NCBI GenBank assembly: GCA_036250225.1
Contig: JAPZLL010000008.1
Span: forward strand, 310,001 to 374,000
DNA length: 64,000 nt
Reading direction: 5' to 3'
Source: Cercophora sp. LCS_1
Lineage: Eukaryota > Ascomycota > Sordariomycetes > Sordariales > Lasiosphaeriaceae
The translations under genes were made by a program, and so were the position numbers. The notes under the pieces are model-generated. The model did no database searches. It saw nothing but the letters and a program-made list of their open reading frames with translations, and had not been told where the DNA came from. This document shows, piece by piece, positions 11,195 to 23,240 of this stretch (position 1 is the stretch's first letter; each line of letters opens with the position of its first letter).

Positions 11195-13574
11195 ATGAGT
11201 GACGCGATGGATGTCGACGGCCCGCGTGGCTCTAAGCGCAAGGCCAGCGAGATCGAGCAGGACTCCACAGAACCTCGTCGTATTAGGGTACGGTGCACTG
11301 CCATTCTCCAATCTCTTCCCCTGGCCGTAGCTTGTTGCTGAGCATTGTTTCTGATTTTCTGCCACTAGGCACTTGATCCCGATGTGGTCAACAAGATCGC
11401 TGCAGGCGAAATCATTGTCGCCCCTGTGCATGCGCTCAAGGAGCTTATCGAGAATGCCGTCGACGCTGGCTCTACCTCCCTTGAGGTCCTCGTGAAGGAG
11501 GGCGGCCTCAAGATGCTGCAAATTACCGATAATGGAAGCGGCATTGACGTAGGCGCCCCTTGCTTGCCACCCTTCCTTCCAACTCCTGGGTGGCTTACTG
11601 ACCGAAATCCAGAAAGAAGACTTACCCATCCTGTGCGAGCGTTTTACAACTTCGAAATTACAGAAGTTCGAAGACCTCCAGTCCATAGCCACATACGGAT
11701 TCCGGGGAGAGGCCTTGGCCAGCATCAGCCACATCGCCCATCTAACTGTGACAACCAAGACAGCCGACTCTAACTGCGCATGGCGCGCCCACTATGATGG
11801 CGGAAAGCTCGTTCCCTCGAAGCCTGGTCAGTCACCCGACCCCAAACCGGTTGCCGGCCGCCAAGGCACACAGATTACAGTTGAGGACCTGTTCTACAAC
11901 GTGCCCACCCGCCGCCGCGCCTTTCGATCACCATCAGAGGAATACAAGAAAATCATGGACATGGTTGGCCACTACGCCGTCCACTGCTCGAAGGTGGCAT
12001 TTTCTTGTAAGAAGCATGGCGAATCGGCCACTAGTATTGCTGTCCAATCCACCTCCTCGACCGTTGATCGAATTCGGCAGATACACGGAGGCAGTGTCGC
12101 CAACGAGCTTATTGAGTTTGACACTTCAGATGACCGCTGGGGGTTTAAGGCCTCAGGATTGGCTACGAATGCAAACTACAGCATGAAAAAGACCACATTG
12201 CTGCTGTTCATCAACCACCGGTGTGTAGAGTCGACCAATATCCGCAAGGCTCTCGAGCAGTCATACTCTACCTTTTTACCAAAGAATGGACACCCGTTTG
12301 TCTATCTCAGTTTGGAAATCGACCCTCACCGGGTCGACGTAAACGTCCACCCGACAAAGCGAGAAGTCAACTTTCTCAACGAGGACGAAATCACGCAGGC
12401 GGTCTGCGAGCATATCCGCTCCAAGCTTGCCGATGTCGATACGAGCCGCACATTCCTCACTCAGACCCTTTTGCCCAGCGGCGCGTGGTCAGCTTCCGAC
12501 TTGATCCAACAAACCATAGCCACACCCTCCAAGTTAGGGGCCGGTAGCAGCAGCAACGCCCGCAAAACGCCCGCCCGGCCCGAGAGGAATGATAGCAGCC
12601 TTGTGCGAACCGATACAAACTTGCGCAAAATCACGAGCATGCTGCCGCCTGCTGCAAGGCCAACCGACGCCTCGCCCTCCGCAGGGCCGCGGACCACCAA
12701 GGGGAAAGGCGCCGAGTCACACGAGGCAATCCAGTACGAAACCGTGTCCCGTGAGATAGTGCCATGTCGTCTGATCACTGTGCGCGAGCTACGGGCCGCC
12801 GTGCGTAATGATATGCACCACGACCTCACCGAAATTTTTGCTACCCACACTTTTGTTGGTGTTGTAGATGAGCGCCGCCGCCTGGCCGCTATCCAGGCCG
12901 GAGTCAAACTGTTTCTGGTCGATTACGGTCGCGTGTGCTTTGAGTACTTTTACCAAGTCGGCTTGACCGATTTTGGAAACTTTGGCGTCATCCACTTCAA
13001 CCCGCCACTTGACCTGCGGGAGATGCTCGAGCTGGCTCTCGAACAGGAAAAACAAAGCTCGTCTCAACCAGGAACACAAGAAACTGACGACGAAGAGATT
13101 ATCGAGCTGATTGCCAATCAACTTATCGAGCGACGCGAGATGCTACTCGAGTACTTCTCCTTTGAAGTATCCCCCGCCGGCGAACTGCGCAGCATACCCC
13201 TGCTCGTCAGGGGCTACAACCCCCCCATTGTCAAGCTGCCGCATTTCCTATTACGTCTCGGGCCACACGTGAATTGGACTGACGAGAAGAAATGCTTTGA
13301 GAGCTTTCTCAAGGAGCTCGCCTCTTTTTACGTCCCAGAACCGTTACCTACAGCACAAGGCGGTGTCGATGGAGAAGCCGAAAACGAACAAGACGAGACC
13401 GAAGTGGTCAGTGACGAAGTTAAAGCTCGCAGGGATCATGTCCGCTGGGCGATAGAGCATGTTTTGTTCCCGGCCTTCAAGACGAGGCTGGTTGCCACAA
13501 CCTCGATGGTGAAGGCGGCCGTTTTGGAGGTTGCTAACCTCAAAGGGCTATACAGGGTTTTTGAGCGCTGTTAG
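11195..13574 (+). CDS. MLH1: DNA mismatch repair protein Mlh1 (MutL homologue)
   Basis: MutL-family ATPase that pairs with Pms1/Mlh3 to process mismatches in the nucleus. My model is join(11195..11287, 11369..11548, 11613..13574), 744 aa. GHKL ATPase motifs are in order: catalytic ELIENAVDAGST (E59 region), DNGSGID (85-91) and GFRGEAL (120-126). The next domain carries NVHPTKREV. The protein ends in FERC, the conserved Mlh1 C terminus that contributes to the Pms1 endonuclease site. Both introns are phase 0 and sit at motif boundaries (after PRRIR and after SGID). An N-terminal extension of about 30 residues (MSDAMDVDGP...) precedes the ATPase. A Ser/Pro linker joins the N- and C-terminal domains at about residues 390-460. 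Nothing is broken. Confidence 0.97.
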
Positions 13575-14911
13575 TCCCGGCTGTCCTCCAATTTTCTATG
13601 TAAATGGCGGAGCAAGCTGCGCCATCCATCATACCATGGGCTGGAGGAGTATTTTTTTTTTTAAAAAAAATTTAAAAATTTTAAAAAAAAAAAAACTTTG
13701 GGCATCGGTGATGGTGTATGTATGGAAGCCACCTGTAGTGGAATTGGTCACACCGAAGATAGGCAAATGAGACATTGACCGACAAAGGGATGGCGACGGG
13801 ACATGAGTCTGGTAGACTCCGATTGAAATTCAGTGTGTAACACTTGATTTGCTACCGGATGCCGGCTTGGTCTCCCCGGACGGCTACCAAAGGGGGCGAA
13901 GCCAGGCCGTGCATGTCCTGTCCTGTCCATGTCGTTCGCCAACATACGTGTCCGACGCTCAGACAAATCCCCCAAAGACCAAATCCTTCATTTTCCAGAT
14001 CTACCATTCCCAACCTGAGAATTGTTGTGACAAAACCAGGCTGTTGTTGTCTTCACTCCCAAAGCCGACAACGCACTACATGTACTCCCTTTCCCACATC
14101 CCGTAGGTACCAAAGTCAACCTTGACTGAACCACATACATTCCATCTCGCTCTATCTCATTTCCGAACAATTGCCCTTATAAAAAACCGAGCCACGATTT
14201 GAATTCATACACACAAGAACAAAGCAATCCATATTGCGATGAAACCCATTTCAACCCCAAATATACCCTGGTAAAAACAGGATCCAAACTCCAAAAAAAA
14301 ACCCACTCCCAACTAGCAAGACCGGATTGAAAGCCTACCCAACCCATATGGAACCCACACCACACCTTATATCACACAAGCTATGCACGGAAACGCCCGG
14401 TGTCAGATTGCGTTTGACTAGGGGAATGTGTTTGGCCCTAAAACAAGCATATCGACAACCATGAGATGAAGCAAGCCATAATCCCCCACCTCAACGCCAT
14501 CCCGCCATCCTCCGGGTAGTTGTCTACATCACGCAAGACAGGCAAACACCATGTAAACTTGGCTTGATTACGGTTGATAGGGCAAAAAAGGGATTGATTC
14601 TTTTGTGACGCCCCAATTTCCATGGTCTAAATGGATAACTGAACCTCCCCAAAACCTTTCTCAGCCCCATCCCTTTTTTCTTTTTCGTGTCGTTTTTTCC
14701 GTGACCCGCCCCCCTTCCGTTGCTATCGCTATCAACTACCTTACACAACACGACATAACAAACATACACGCTACCGCAGGCTACCATTAAAACTGTAACT
14801 TGCGTGCCCATCTCAAACACTAAATTTATTCCACCTTGATTCTACTGGCTCAAGAATCTGTTTCACTTATTGCTCCTTGTCGTGACGGCTCTGGGGTCCT
14901 CCGAAGCCTCC
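13575..14911. other. Convergent 3' region between MLH1 and the 4E-T-like gene
   Basis: Holds two 3' UTRs. It contains the long A/T inverted homopolymer listed separately, and A/C-rich sequence at about 14200-14380. No coding frame is credible. Confidence 0.55.
13651..13695. repeat. T-run/A-run palindrome downstream of MLH1
   Basis: About 45 bases of nearly pure T then A, with T11A8, T3A5 and T4A13 blocks, starting 77 bases after the MLH1 stop. It can fold as an A:T hairpin and includes an AT-rich polyadenylation-like context. It could help 3'-end formation. Run lengths may be affected by sequencing slippage. Confidence 0.8.
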
Positions 14912-17580
14912 CTACGGGCCTCTATAGCCACCCGGACCCATCATTCTGTGTCGATCGAACTGGCTACCCAGTCCACCGTGTCCGAGACCTAAGCCGCCTG
15001 GACCACCTGGACCACCTGGTCCGCCAGGTCCCGCACCTGGGAACCCACCAGGGCCGTCAGGACCTTGGAATCCACCAGGCCCCATGACTGGTGGCATAAA
15101 GCCACCCTGCATCTGGCCCGCGAAGAAGCCAGGCGGCGGGCCGATACCCCTTTGCATCGATCCCAGAGGAGGTCCACCCATGCCTTCGGGAGGGCCGGGC
15201 GGCGCACCAAAAACCGGGCCTGGACCTTGGGGTGGGAAATTGGGGAACATGCCTGGCATCGGGGGATTGACATTTCTCGGCCCGTTCACGAGTCCCGGGG
15301 GAGGAATCATCGGGCGCTGCGGGGGCGGGGGCATCTGTTGGGAGGCTCCACCTGCACCGCCCATCTGGAAGTGGTGCATGCCATGGTGGTCAAGACCAGG
15401 TGGCGGGGGACGCTGCAAGATGCTCGTTGGCTGCGGACGGCTGTCCATCTCAGGCGAGTGAAACTGCTCCTCCATGAAGCCGGGCGGGACACCCTGCATG
15501 CGCATCTGCTGCTGGCGCTGCGAGGCGCTGCGGTCTCGCTGGTAGTCCTGTTCGCGGTCGGGGATGTTTGCAAGCGAGACTTGCTTGGTCGGCTGAGGCA
15601 TCCTAACCAACAACTCGGGCCTGGGCGGCTCCGGAGCCTCTCGGTGGCCTTGCATCAGTCTCATGAGGAAGTCCGTGTTGCTATTGTTATGGGCAGAATT
15701 CTGCGATACGCGGCCATTGTTTTGGCTAGGGATGTTGTGCCGCTGGGCGAGGAGGTCTTGCAGCGCTTGCTCCGGTCGGGACGGCGGCGGCTGCGTGGGC
15801 TGGCCCATCTGGCGCGGCGAGATCATATTGTGGAGTGCGTGCTGCGCTGGGGGTGCCCGCAGCCGCGGGTCTTCACGATGATCGCCGTATTGCTGGAACG
15901 GTTCGGGCGAGCCAACAGCACTCTTGGGCTGCGGCTGCGGCTCGGGGAGAGGGTTTCGGTCAAACAACCCGGCAAGAGATTGCGGTGGGGGGCCAGCGGC
16001 CTGTACAGAGCCAGCTCGGGAAACCTGAAGCTTCTGGATGAGAAGGGCAAATGCTTCCTTCTCAGCCTCATTTTGCGCCGGGACTTCTGGTGCGGGGCCG
16101 CTGGCATGGGCCACAGCGGCAGGCGTCGGCGGCTCTGTCCGCGACCGGCTATCGTCCTGCTTGTTGAGGAATGTCATGAACCTTGATGCCCCCTTTGCAC
16201 GGATACTATCCTTGCTTTCGGCCGCAGGCGTCGTGGCTTCACCGAACGCCGTGAAGAATTTGTCTGGACCAGGGTCCACGATAGGGGCTGAAGCTATTTT
16301 GAGATCTGGCTCCAAGGGACCATCGAGAATCGACTTGCCCTGACTTGCGGGCTTCTCCTCGGCCTTGGGCGCGCCGCCTCCTTCCTTCGCCTTCATTGTC
16401 TCCATGAACTTCTTGAAGTCCTCCGCAGTGCGGCCTTGACTCGGCTCCTCAATGGGCTCACTGTCGAACCACTCAGGCTCGCGCTCACCACGCTGGTCAC
16501 GATCCCGATCCCAGCGCCCATAGCCTCGATCATTGTTGCGGTCGTTGTTCCGGTCGCTTCGCCGATTGTCACCGGCAGCGGGATCGCGGTCGCGCCAGCT
16601 CTTGGCTTTGTCAATGCGCTCTCGTTGAGAAATTGGCGCATCGCCGTTGCCACCGTCGTTCCGGTCGTCTCTAAACCACGGCTCTGACTTGCCTCGAGCG
16701 AGGCCACTCCGGCGCGGCGTGTCAATGTCTTCCTCGTCCTTGTGAGAATCCAGATTGCGACTGCGACGATCGCCGCCGTCGCGTTCATCCCTATCACGGG
16801 CCCGGCGGTCATCTCGGCCGCCAAATCGCTCCCCTGCGGCGCCCATGCGTCCGTGGAACCGCTCGGCGCCTTCGGTACCGAAGCTCTTCCGTGGCTTCAC
16901 TGTGCTCCAGCCTTCACTGTCCTGTTCCTGATCACCGCGCCGACGGAAATTGTTGCGGCCATCCCTGTCTCGGAAGCGGTCGTTTGTGGTGGTTTCCGAG
17001 TCATTTGCGCGACTGCGGAAGTTGAAGCGATCGGCCCGGTCTGGCTCTTTCAACCCCTTGTCGGCCTCGTTACCGGCCCGGCTGTTACGAGCGGAGGTGG
17101 CAGATGCAAAGTTTGTCCGTGGAGGGCCAAGAATGATTTCATCGGGGTCTGCGTCGAGTTAGTACGAGGAGCACACAATCAATTCATCCCGAGGCAAGGC
17201 CAAAACAAAGGTCGGGGCAAGGGTGAGACATACTGGCGGCGCCTCGAGTACCATTGCGATCCAATGGCGGACGTCGGTTCTCCTGGTTAAGCAGCAAAGC
17301 ATCGCCATTTGAGCTTTTGATGCGATCGTTGGTCGTCTTGGACTGGTTGCGGAATGTTTCTGGGGGTGGCCTATGAGGAGTGAGCATTCGTGTCAGGCTG
17401 CGATCGCACACTGGGCGAAGAGAGCAAGCACCCCACCAAGCCGTGACGTGTAGCAGGAGAGAAAATTCGAGAGCAAACATACCCCATCCAGTCCTCCGGC
17501 GGAGGCAGTCCTGGTGGTTTGACGCATAATGGGGAGTCGCGCAAGTGCAGGAGGAAATCTGTCGTGTATCGACCCGCCAT
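14912..17580 (-). CDS. 4E-T-like eIF4E-binding protein (translation repression/mRNA decay)
   Basis: Model complement(join(14912..17148, 17234..17370, 17483..17580)), 823 aa. Exon 1 encodes MAGRYTTDFLLHLRDSP, whose YTTDFLL (residues 5-11) fits the eIF4E-binding motif YX4L-phi at the extreme N terminus, as YTKEELL does in animal 4E-T. Further 4E-T-like blocks follow: EPEWFDSE (about 302-309), KFFTAFGE (about 375-382) and ASRFMTFL (about 399-406). Before them is an Arg/Asp-rich segment with NNDRNNDR repeats. The C terminus is Pro/Gly/Met-rich and ends in collagen-like GPGGPGG repeats. Both introns start GTATGT and the phases agree. By analogy it should bind cap-bound eIF4E in P-bodies; the fungal role is inferred. 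A long open frame on the opposite strand (15065-16186) is a composition shadow. Confidence 0.82.
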
Positions 17581-18970
17581 GATCAGGTCATGTAGCGACC
17601 ATCCGTCGGAGAGGAGATAATTGCCGCAGCATCCAACGATGCGCAATCAGCGTTCTACGCACGGAGCGACTAAGGTAGTGGGAGGAGGAGGAACCGGTGC
17701 AACGGCGGTCAATGTGATGACGGCACGAGAGCAAGTGGGCTGCCGAGGAGAATGGGCGCTGGGGAGCGGCGTCGAGGGTCGGCAAACGGCTGCGGAAAGC
17801 CGAAGAGCGGTCGCGACTTCGCGGCGAGGTGACTCTCGGGGATTTTTGGTTGTCTGGCTGTCTGTGGGCTCGTGGGTGAATAGCGAGGGAAAGCTGTGTT
17901 TTGTGGTCTTGTTTTGGTTGTTCACAATGGTGACTGCAGTTTGAATTGCTTGCTGTGCTGGCGGAGAGGGCAAACTGAGGCAGTGAAATCGATAAATCAA
18001 GCAGCACGGACCAACCTTGGGCTCGAGGCAGGCAGGCGAGCGGGCAGGTGCGGTGGACGGCAGGGGCGCCGGGGCAAGTGAGGTGGGTTTGTGGCGCTGC
18101 AAGTTGGTCCATGCGCCTGGTTTGGGAGGCCAACGTCCCAAGCCTAGAGGAAAGAACGACGTTCACATCGAACAACATGATGACCGTTGCCCTTCCGTCA
18201 GAGGTCGTAGCTGGTCATCTAGCATCTAATGTACTTGCTGAGGGTTCTTCAACCCCGGCGTCTTTGAAAATATCTCTTCACTTCCTCCATGACCATGAGC
18301 CTATCACCACTGCTGGACAGGGATGGTGGCGCTTGAGTTCGTGGACATGGTTTTCTGTTGCCAGCCAGCCTCCCAAACTTTGCACGAAACAGCCTGCATG
18401 ACTGCCTGCTTTTAGTTCCAAGCCGCACCCTATGAACGACCACGAGGAAATCAACTCTAAAAGTTTCCTTGATCTCGTACAGCAAGCCCTGGCCCACGGA
18501 AATTATGAATTATCCAACAATGTGGTGTATACATAACCCCAACCCTGGACTATTCTTTGTCCTCCCACGAAAGGGCGGAAAGCGACGGGACTTCCCATCG
18601 CAAGCCCACTTTCTCGGATTTTCGTTTGATCTAAAACCTATCCTCAGAAAAAGGTGTTTTTTTTTTTTTGGTTTGAGTCGCAGCATTGCTTTGACAGCAG
18701 GTGGAGTGTGACGAATACGTCTGCGGCCAGCTTGATGGTTCCTTGCTTGCTAAGGGTATCTTCAGTGGAGAGGCCTCATGGACAACCAGCGATGATTCCA
18801 GGTTGTTTGATGTGAGATCGTTGCCTGCATGTTCATTTGGTAGATACTACAACCCGAAAGTGATGTTGGTGCCGTGCGAGTGGGAATCAGGACCTTATTG
18901 TCAAGGGAATACAGGTCACTTGAATATACCGAAGCCAAGTTCTTTTTTGCCATTATGGAGGCCTTGTGAT
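17581..18970. other. Intergenic: 4E-T-like promoter and arg-14 3' region
   Basis: Upstream of one minus-strand gene and downstream of the next. I see no gene. There is a T12 run at about 18659-18670 and GC-rich promoter-like sequence at 17640-18100. Confidence 0.5.
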
Positions 18971-21025
18971 TCAATCCTGCTTTCCATCTTGCCAGCTAGG
19001 CTCGACGTTCCTGCATACTTTCTCGAAGTCTTGCATCAGCCTCTCGTCCAACGACGCGCTTGGGCTCGTCCAAAACATCGCCCAGGTGCTGTCGGGAAGC
19101 TTTCGTACCCCGGCCGACCGTTCGAAATACCACTTGTTCACGGGGTTATTCTTTCGACTGCGCCAGCACAATCCTCCGGGGAAACAATCTCGTACCATGG
19201 CGTTGAACACGATGTCGGCCACGCCCCCCGCCCCTTGGCTTCGCTTCAAGACAGCGAATTTGTCGAGGTATGGTACCAATCTTCCCTGGCTGTATGCCTC
19301 TTCTTCCGAAAGGCCAAACGGCCTCTCCCAAGTCAATATCGCGGCGCCTTCGTATTCTCCAGCAACGATGACGCCCGCAAGACTATTATGAACACGGTTG
19401 AGATAGTGCTCAACATCGAGCTTTCTACCAAAAGAGTCATTGATAAGATGCACTAGTCGAGGTAAATCAATGCAGGTATCAGTGAGACGAAGTCGTGGTG
19501 ACCCTGGCACCGGGGGACTCCATGGACTCGATCGAGGATCGGGAAATGTTGTGACAGGCAAACCTCTTTTTGCCAGCGTTGTCGTCGGCATACGGCGTGT
19601 TTCAGCCTCCGCGCCGTGCGTTGCTGGTTTGATCCTTCCTATTGGTAGAGAAGAGGAGTAGATCGGCCTGTCGGTCAAGAGGTTGTGTATCAAAGGGTTC
19701 TGCCATCTGCGTGTCCCCACCTGAGCGGGAATTCGCCCGCCAATGAGACTTTTTGTGTGGTTGTTTGACGGTCTGAGATTAGCGGCTTCAGTTGGACTGG
19801 TAATAACCGCAGAGGCGGTGGAGGGGAGCATAGCGAGAGTTGACTTGGCCAACTTCAAGTTCCCAAGATGGTTGTTTCCAGCCTCCCCGGGCGATGCTCC
19901 CGATGAAAGAGTAGTTTGAAGCCCCTCGAATTCTTCCTCCATGTTTATAAAAACGCGGGCCCCATCATTCTTATGACTGTTTGGAATGCCTCCAAGGGGA
20001 TCGATGACGATGATCCTGTCCACCAAGGCCCTCTTGGCAGGCCGCTCGCTCGAGGATTCGTCTCCTGGCTCTGTCTGTCCTTTTTTCGCATTGAGTTGCA
20101 AACCAGAAAAGAAGCCCGTTAGGGCCAATATGACATCGTCTGCATTGGTTAGGTTGAAACCAAGAGTGTCCTCAGAGAGGGCCCGAGGTGGAACAACCAG
20201 GATGTGACCATACCGTAGCGGATTGGTGATTGTTTCTTCAGCACCAACAAATACCCTCCCACTGGGAAGGGATGAGAGGTGTCGAGCCCCTTCGCCGCCG
20301 TCGCTAGAGATACCCGAGTTCACCAGCTGAGCACCGGGCGAACCATGTCGTCCCAGTGCTTCGAGAATCCGGTTGGTTTGACCGTCAGCTTCCTCCTTCG
20401 AAGCTCCGCAGCTGTCCGGGACGATCACACTAAGCAAGCCCAGGTCGCGCAGCTGCGTGAGCGTCCTTGCCACTCCGTCAACAAGCGTATCATCCCACGC
20501 CTGCGGATCTCTAAGCTTGACGATGGCGATATGCGGTGCATCGTCTGTTTCGATCACGGGTTCCTTGAGCGGACCTTGGATGAAGCGAGGTGTCTCATTC
20601 ACGGCGCGGATTGGCTTGCCACCGAATGTTTGGAGGTATGCCTTTGCATCACGCTTGGTGGCTGACGACTCCAGCACTGAAATGAGGAATTCCTAGTCGG
20701 CGGTAAGCTGGGGATGACATTGGGTGTTTGTGGTGAGGCAATTTGTTTACCCTGTCCAGCTCCCTTTTGTGCTTTGCCTCTGCAGACGTGGGGCCCCTGG
20801 CAGCACCGTTGGTCTTTGCCAGGCGAGCGCCGTTGTCCGCCGACAGACACAGGCGATGAGACGGCGCCGTGGAAGACGGGCACTTGGGGCGCCCCTGCTC
20901 CGTCCGGAATGACGCCTATGCAAATAGTCAGATTTTGGGTATGCGAATGGCACTGCACTGGCGGAGGCTCGCTGTACCCGTGCTACCGAGGTCGCTTTCT
21001 TCCACGCACTGCTCCGGCCAAGCAT
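18971..21025 (-). CDS. arg-14: N-acetylglutamate synthase, mitochondrial
   Basis: Makes N-acetylglutamate from glutamate and acetyl-CoA, the first step of arginine synthesis (yeast ARG2, Neurospora arg-14). Model complement(join(18971..20692, 20751..20915, 20978..21025)), 644 aa. Exon 1 is 16 codons (MLGRSSAWKKATSVAR), basic and acid-free, fitting a matrix-targeting signal. Exon 2 ends KRELDR and exon 3 opens EFLISVLESSATKRDAKAYL, the conserved start of the kinase-like domain. The C-terminal GNAT domain is clear: LPRLVHLINDSFGRKLDVEH, LAGVIVAGEYEGAAILTWE, VPYLDKFAVLKRSQGAGGVA, FPGGLCWRSRKNNPVNKWYF. The introns are 62 and 58 nt. It is divergent from the dehydrogenase gene 821 bp away. No break is seen. 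Confidence 0.95.
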
Positions 21026-21846
21026 GATGATGCAGAGGGCGGTGGCGTCGAGACACAGGAAAAAAAAGGAACGGGAAAGCCACAGGGGTCGGCCCTGCTA
21101 AGGACGCGACCGTGGGAGCCCCAGGGTAAACTTCTGTCTCATTCCAGAAGTGACTTCTTTGATTGTCGAGAAAACTGAGCGGTCAGAAGCAAGACGTCAA
21201 GCTCATGAAGCTCCAGTGGGGCTGTCAGTGTAGCAGTCCCCAAACGGGCCTAGCACCCAGCGGAATTTGGCGGAGCGATGCGATTGATAAGATAAACTTG
21301 CTCTAGATGGGACACGTGCGCTCCGCAGACAGGGAGTGACTCGAAGGAGCTCCTGAAAGTTTCATCGTTGAAGCCCCGCGTGGCCTGTTAGCGATGGTTT
21401 TGTCGTCATACTGCAGCGTACCAATAGAAGATAAGGACGGGGTATTGAAGGGCCAGCCCGACTGAGATGCCGACCGATTCGAGGAGGGTACAGAGGGCTG
21501 TGCCCCTCACGCTACCGAAACCGCACACCTTGCCAAAGCCGACTGAGCCGCTGAACTTTACCCCACGGAACATCTCAAGTAATGCCGAGGCCTTCCTTAG
21601 TAAGGGCTATTATTCCGCATGTCCGCCGCATCACCACCACCAATTCCCGTCGACGTATAAGGAGACAAGACCCTCTTCTAGACTCCTGGACTTGTATGTG
21701 CTCGAATAATACTCCAGTAGGTTTCCATCAAAAACACGCATTGTCTCTAGGCCTTCCTTTACTCTTGGCCCATCCCGCGTACCTGCATCAGATATAAAAC
21801 TAGCCCATCTTTCCTCCAATCTTACAAGCCACGAAGCACGACAACA
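21026..21846. other. Shared divergent promoter region
   Basis: Lies between arg-14 (-) and the dehydrogenase gene (+). Apart from the TATA-like element near the right end I see no feature and no coding frame. Confidence 0.5.
21793..21799 (+). promoter_or_regulatory. TATA-like element of the dehydrogenase gene
   Basis: TATAAAA lies 48-54 bases before the ATG at 21847. The start context is ACAACAATGG. Many neighbouring promoters lack such a box, so this gene may have a focused start site. Confidence 0.45.
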
Positions 21847-22817
21847 ATGGCACCAAGGCTGCTATGGATTGGGTTAGGAAACATGGGTCGGGTGAGCTGA
21901 ATGAAAGCAGTCTCTTGTTTAGCGAATCTAACAAAAACAAGGGGATGTGCAAAAACCTCGTGGAGAAGGGAACCCTGAGCGAGCCGCTGTTGCTCTTCAA
22001 CCGCACCAAGCAACGTGCTATCGACCTCAGCAACGCGCTGGGTGCTGGGAAGGCAGAAGTCGTTGACTCGATTACTGAGGGAGTTGCAAAAGCTGACGTG
22101 ATCTTCATCATTCTCTCCAACGATGAAGTTGTTGAGGCGGCCGTGAACGAGATCCTCCAGCAGGATGTCAAGGGAAAGCTGATCATCGAGTCATCGACGA
22201 TTCACCCGGACACAACCGAGAAACTCGCCAAGGTTGTTGAGGCCAAGGGGGCCGAGTTTCTTACGGCCCCTGTTTTTGGCGCTCCAGCGATGGCCGATGC
22301 TGGTCAGCTCATCGCAGTGCTTGCTGGGCCTAGGAACACCGTTGATAGGGCGAGGCCCTACTTTAAGGGCGTCACGGCGAAAGGCGAGATCGACATGAGC
22401 GATGAGCCGAGGGGGAAGGCCCTACAGCTGAAGCTCATCGGGAACACCTTTATTCTGAACATGGTTGAACAGATTGCCGAGGGCCATGTCCTGGCCGAAA
22501 AGTCGGGTCTCGGCTCCAAGTACCTGCATCAATGGATCGAGAACATGTTCCCCGGTCCGTACGTGGCATACTCCAACAGAATGCTGTCTGGCGACTATTT
22601 CCAGAGAGAGTACCCGCTCTTCGCCGTCGACCTTGCGAGGAAGGATGCAAGACACGCCCTGAGCTTGGCAAAGGCCGCGGGCACAAAGATGCAAAATGTT
22701 GAGACAGCCGACGCGCACTTGGTCAAGGTGAAGGAATACGCAGGCGAGAACGGCGACTTTGCTGGCATTTACGGCGCAGTGAGGCAGGAAGCGGGGTTGA
22801 AATATGAGAACAAGTGA
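21847..22817 (+). CDS. 3-hydroxyisobutyrate dehydrogenase-like NAD(P)-binding protein
   Basis: beta-Hydroxyacid dehydrogenase of the 6PGDH-like superfamily, which oxidises or reduces small hydroxyacids. The substrate cannot be told. Model join(21847..21891, 21942..22817), 306 aa. The 15-codon first exon gives WIGLGNMGR, which joins GMCKNLVEKG to complete the Rossmann GxGxxG loop. Later come SSTIHPDTTEKLA, the GAPAMADAGQL substrate-loop region (family DAPVSGG-like) and KLIGNTFILNMVEQIAEG, which carries the catalytic Lys. The intron is 50 nt, with a CTAAC branch and an unusual AAG acceptor. The annotation depends on this splice, because without it the frame lacks the nucleotide-binding loop. 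No mitochondrial presequence is visible, unlike classical valine-pathway enzymes. Confidence 0.9.
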
Positions 22818-23240
22818 TCCGTAGATTCAAATGACAGCGCCAGAAGTGCAAGTTGCACAACCAAACAAACCCCTGCTTACTCAGCAAGTCAAGACTTGCC
22901 AGCTGCGAGGCGACCCTTGTCGCCCCACCGCTGTGAGCAAGCTCAGCCGAGCACTGACCTTGGGCGCCAGGCGGCAACAGCGTCGCGTATACGAGTGGGA
23001 GGCTGCTTGCCTTCGGCGAATTTGAGCTTCAGTTCCATCTCTAACTTCCCGTCACAATCCAAACCCCCACTCGCAACCTTCATTCGACCCCTCGAACCTG
23101 ACAGCGGCAAGCTACTGCGATAGGTCACGGCAATTACCACCACTAGTACCGCCAACACGCAATCGCCATCGATCTCCTCCGCCCAATTTTCCCCCACAGG
23201 GCCTGAGTGAGCTCCGACCACCATCCCACTCCCTCTCACC
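22818..23240. other. RPN1 promoter region
   Basis: The 423-bp spacer between two same-strand genes holds the dehydrogenase 3' UTR and the RPN1 promoter. I did not find a yeast-type proteasome (PACE, GGTGGCAAA) element. Confidence 0.5.

Noticed and set aside
15065..16186. 373-codon open frame on the plus strand
   Set aside because: It lies antisense to the 4E-T-like gene, is Arg/Leu/Gly-rich with no motif, and comes from the Pro/Gly-rich codons of the real gene.
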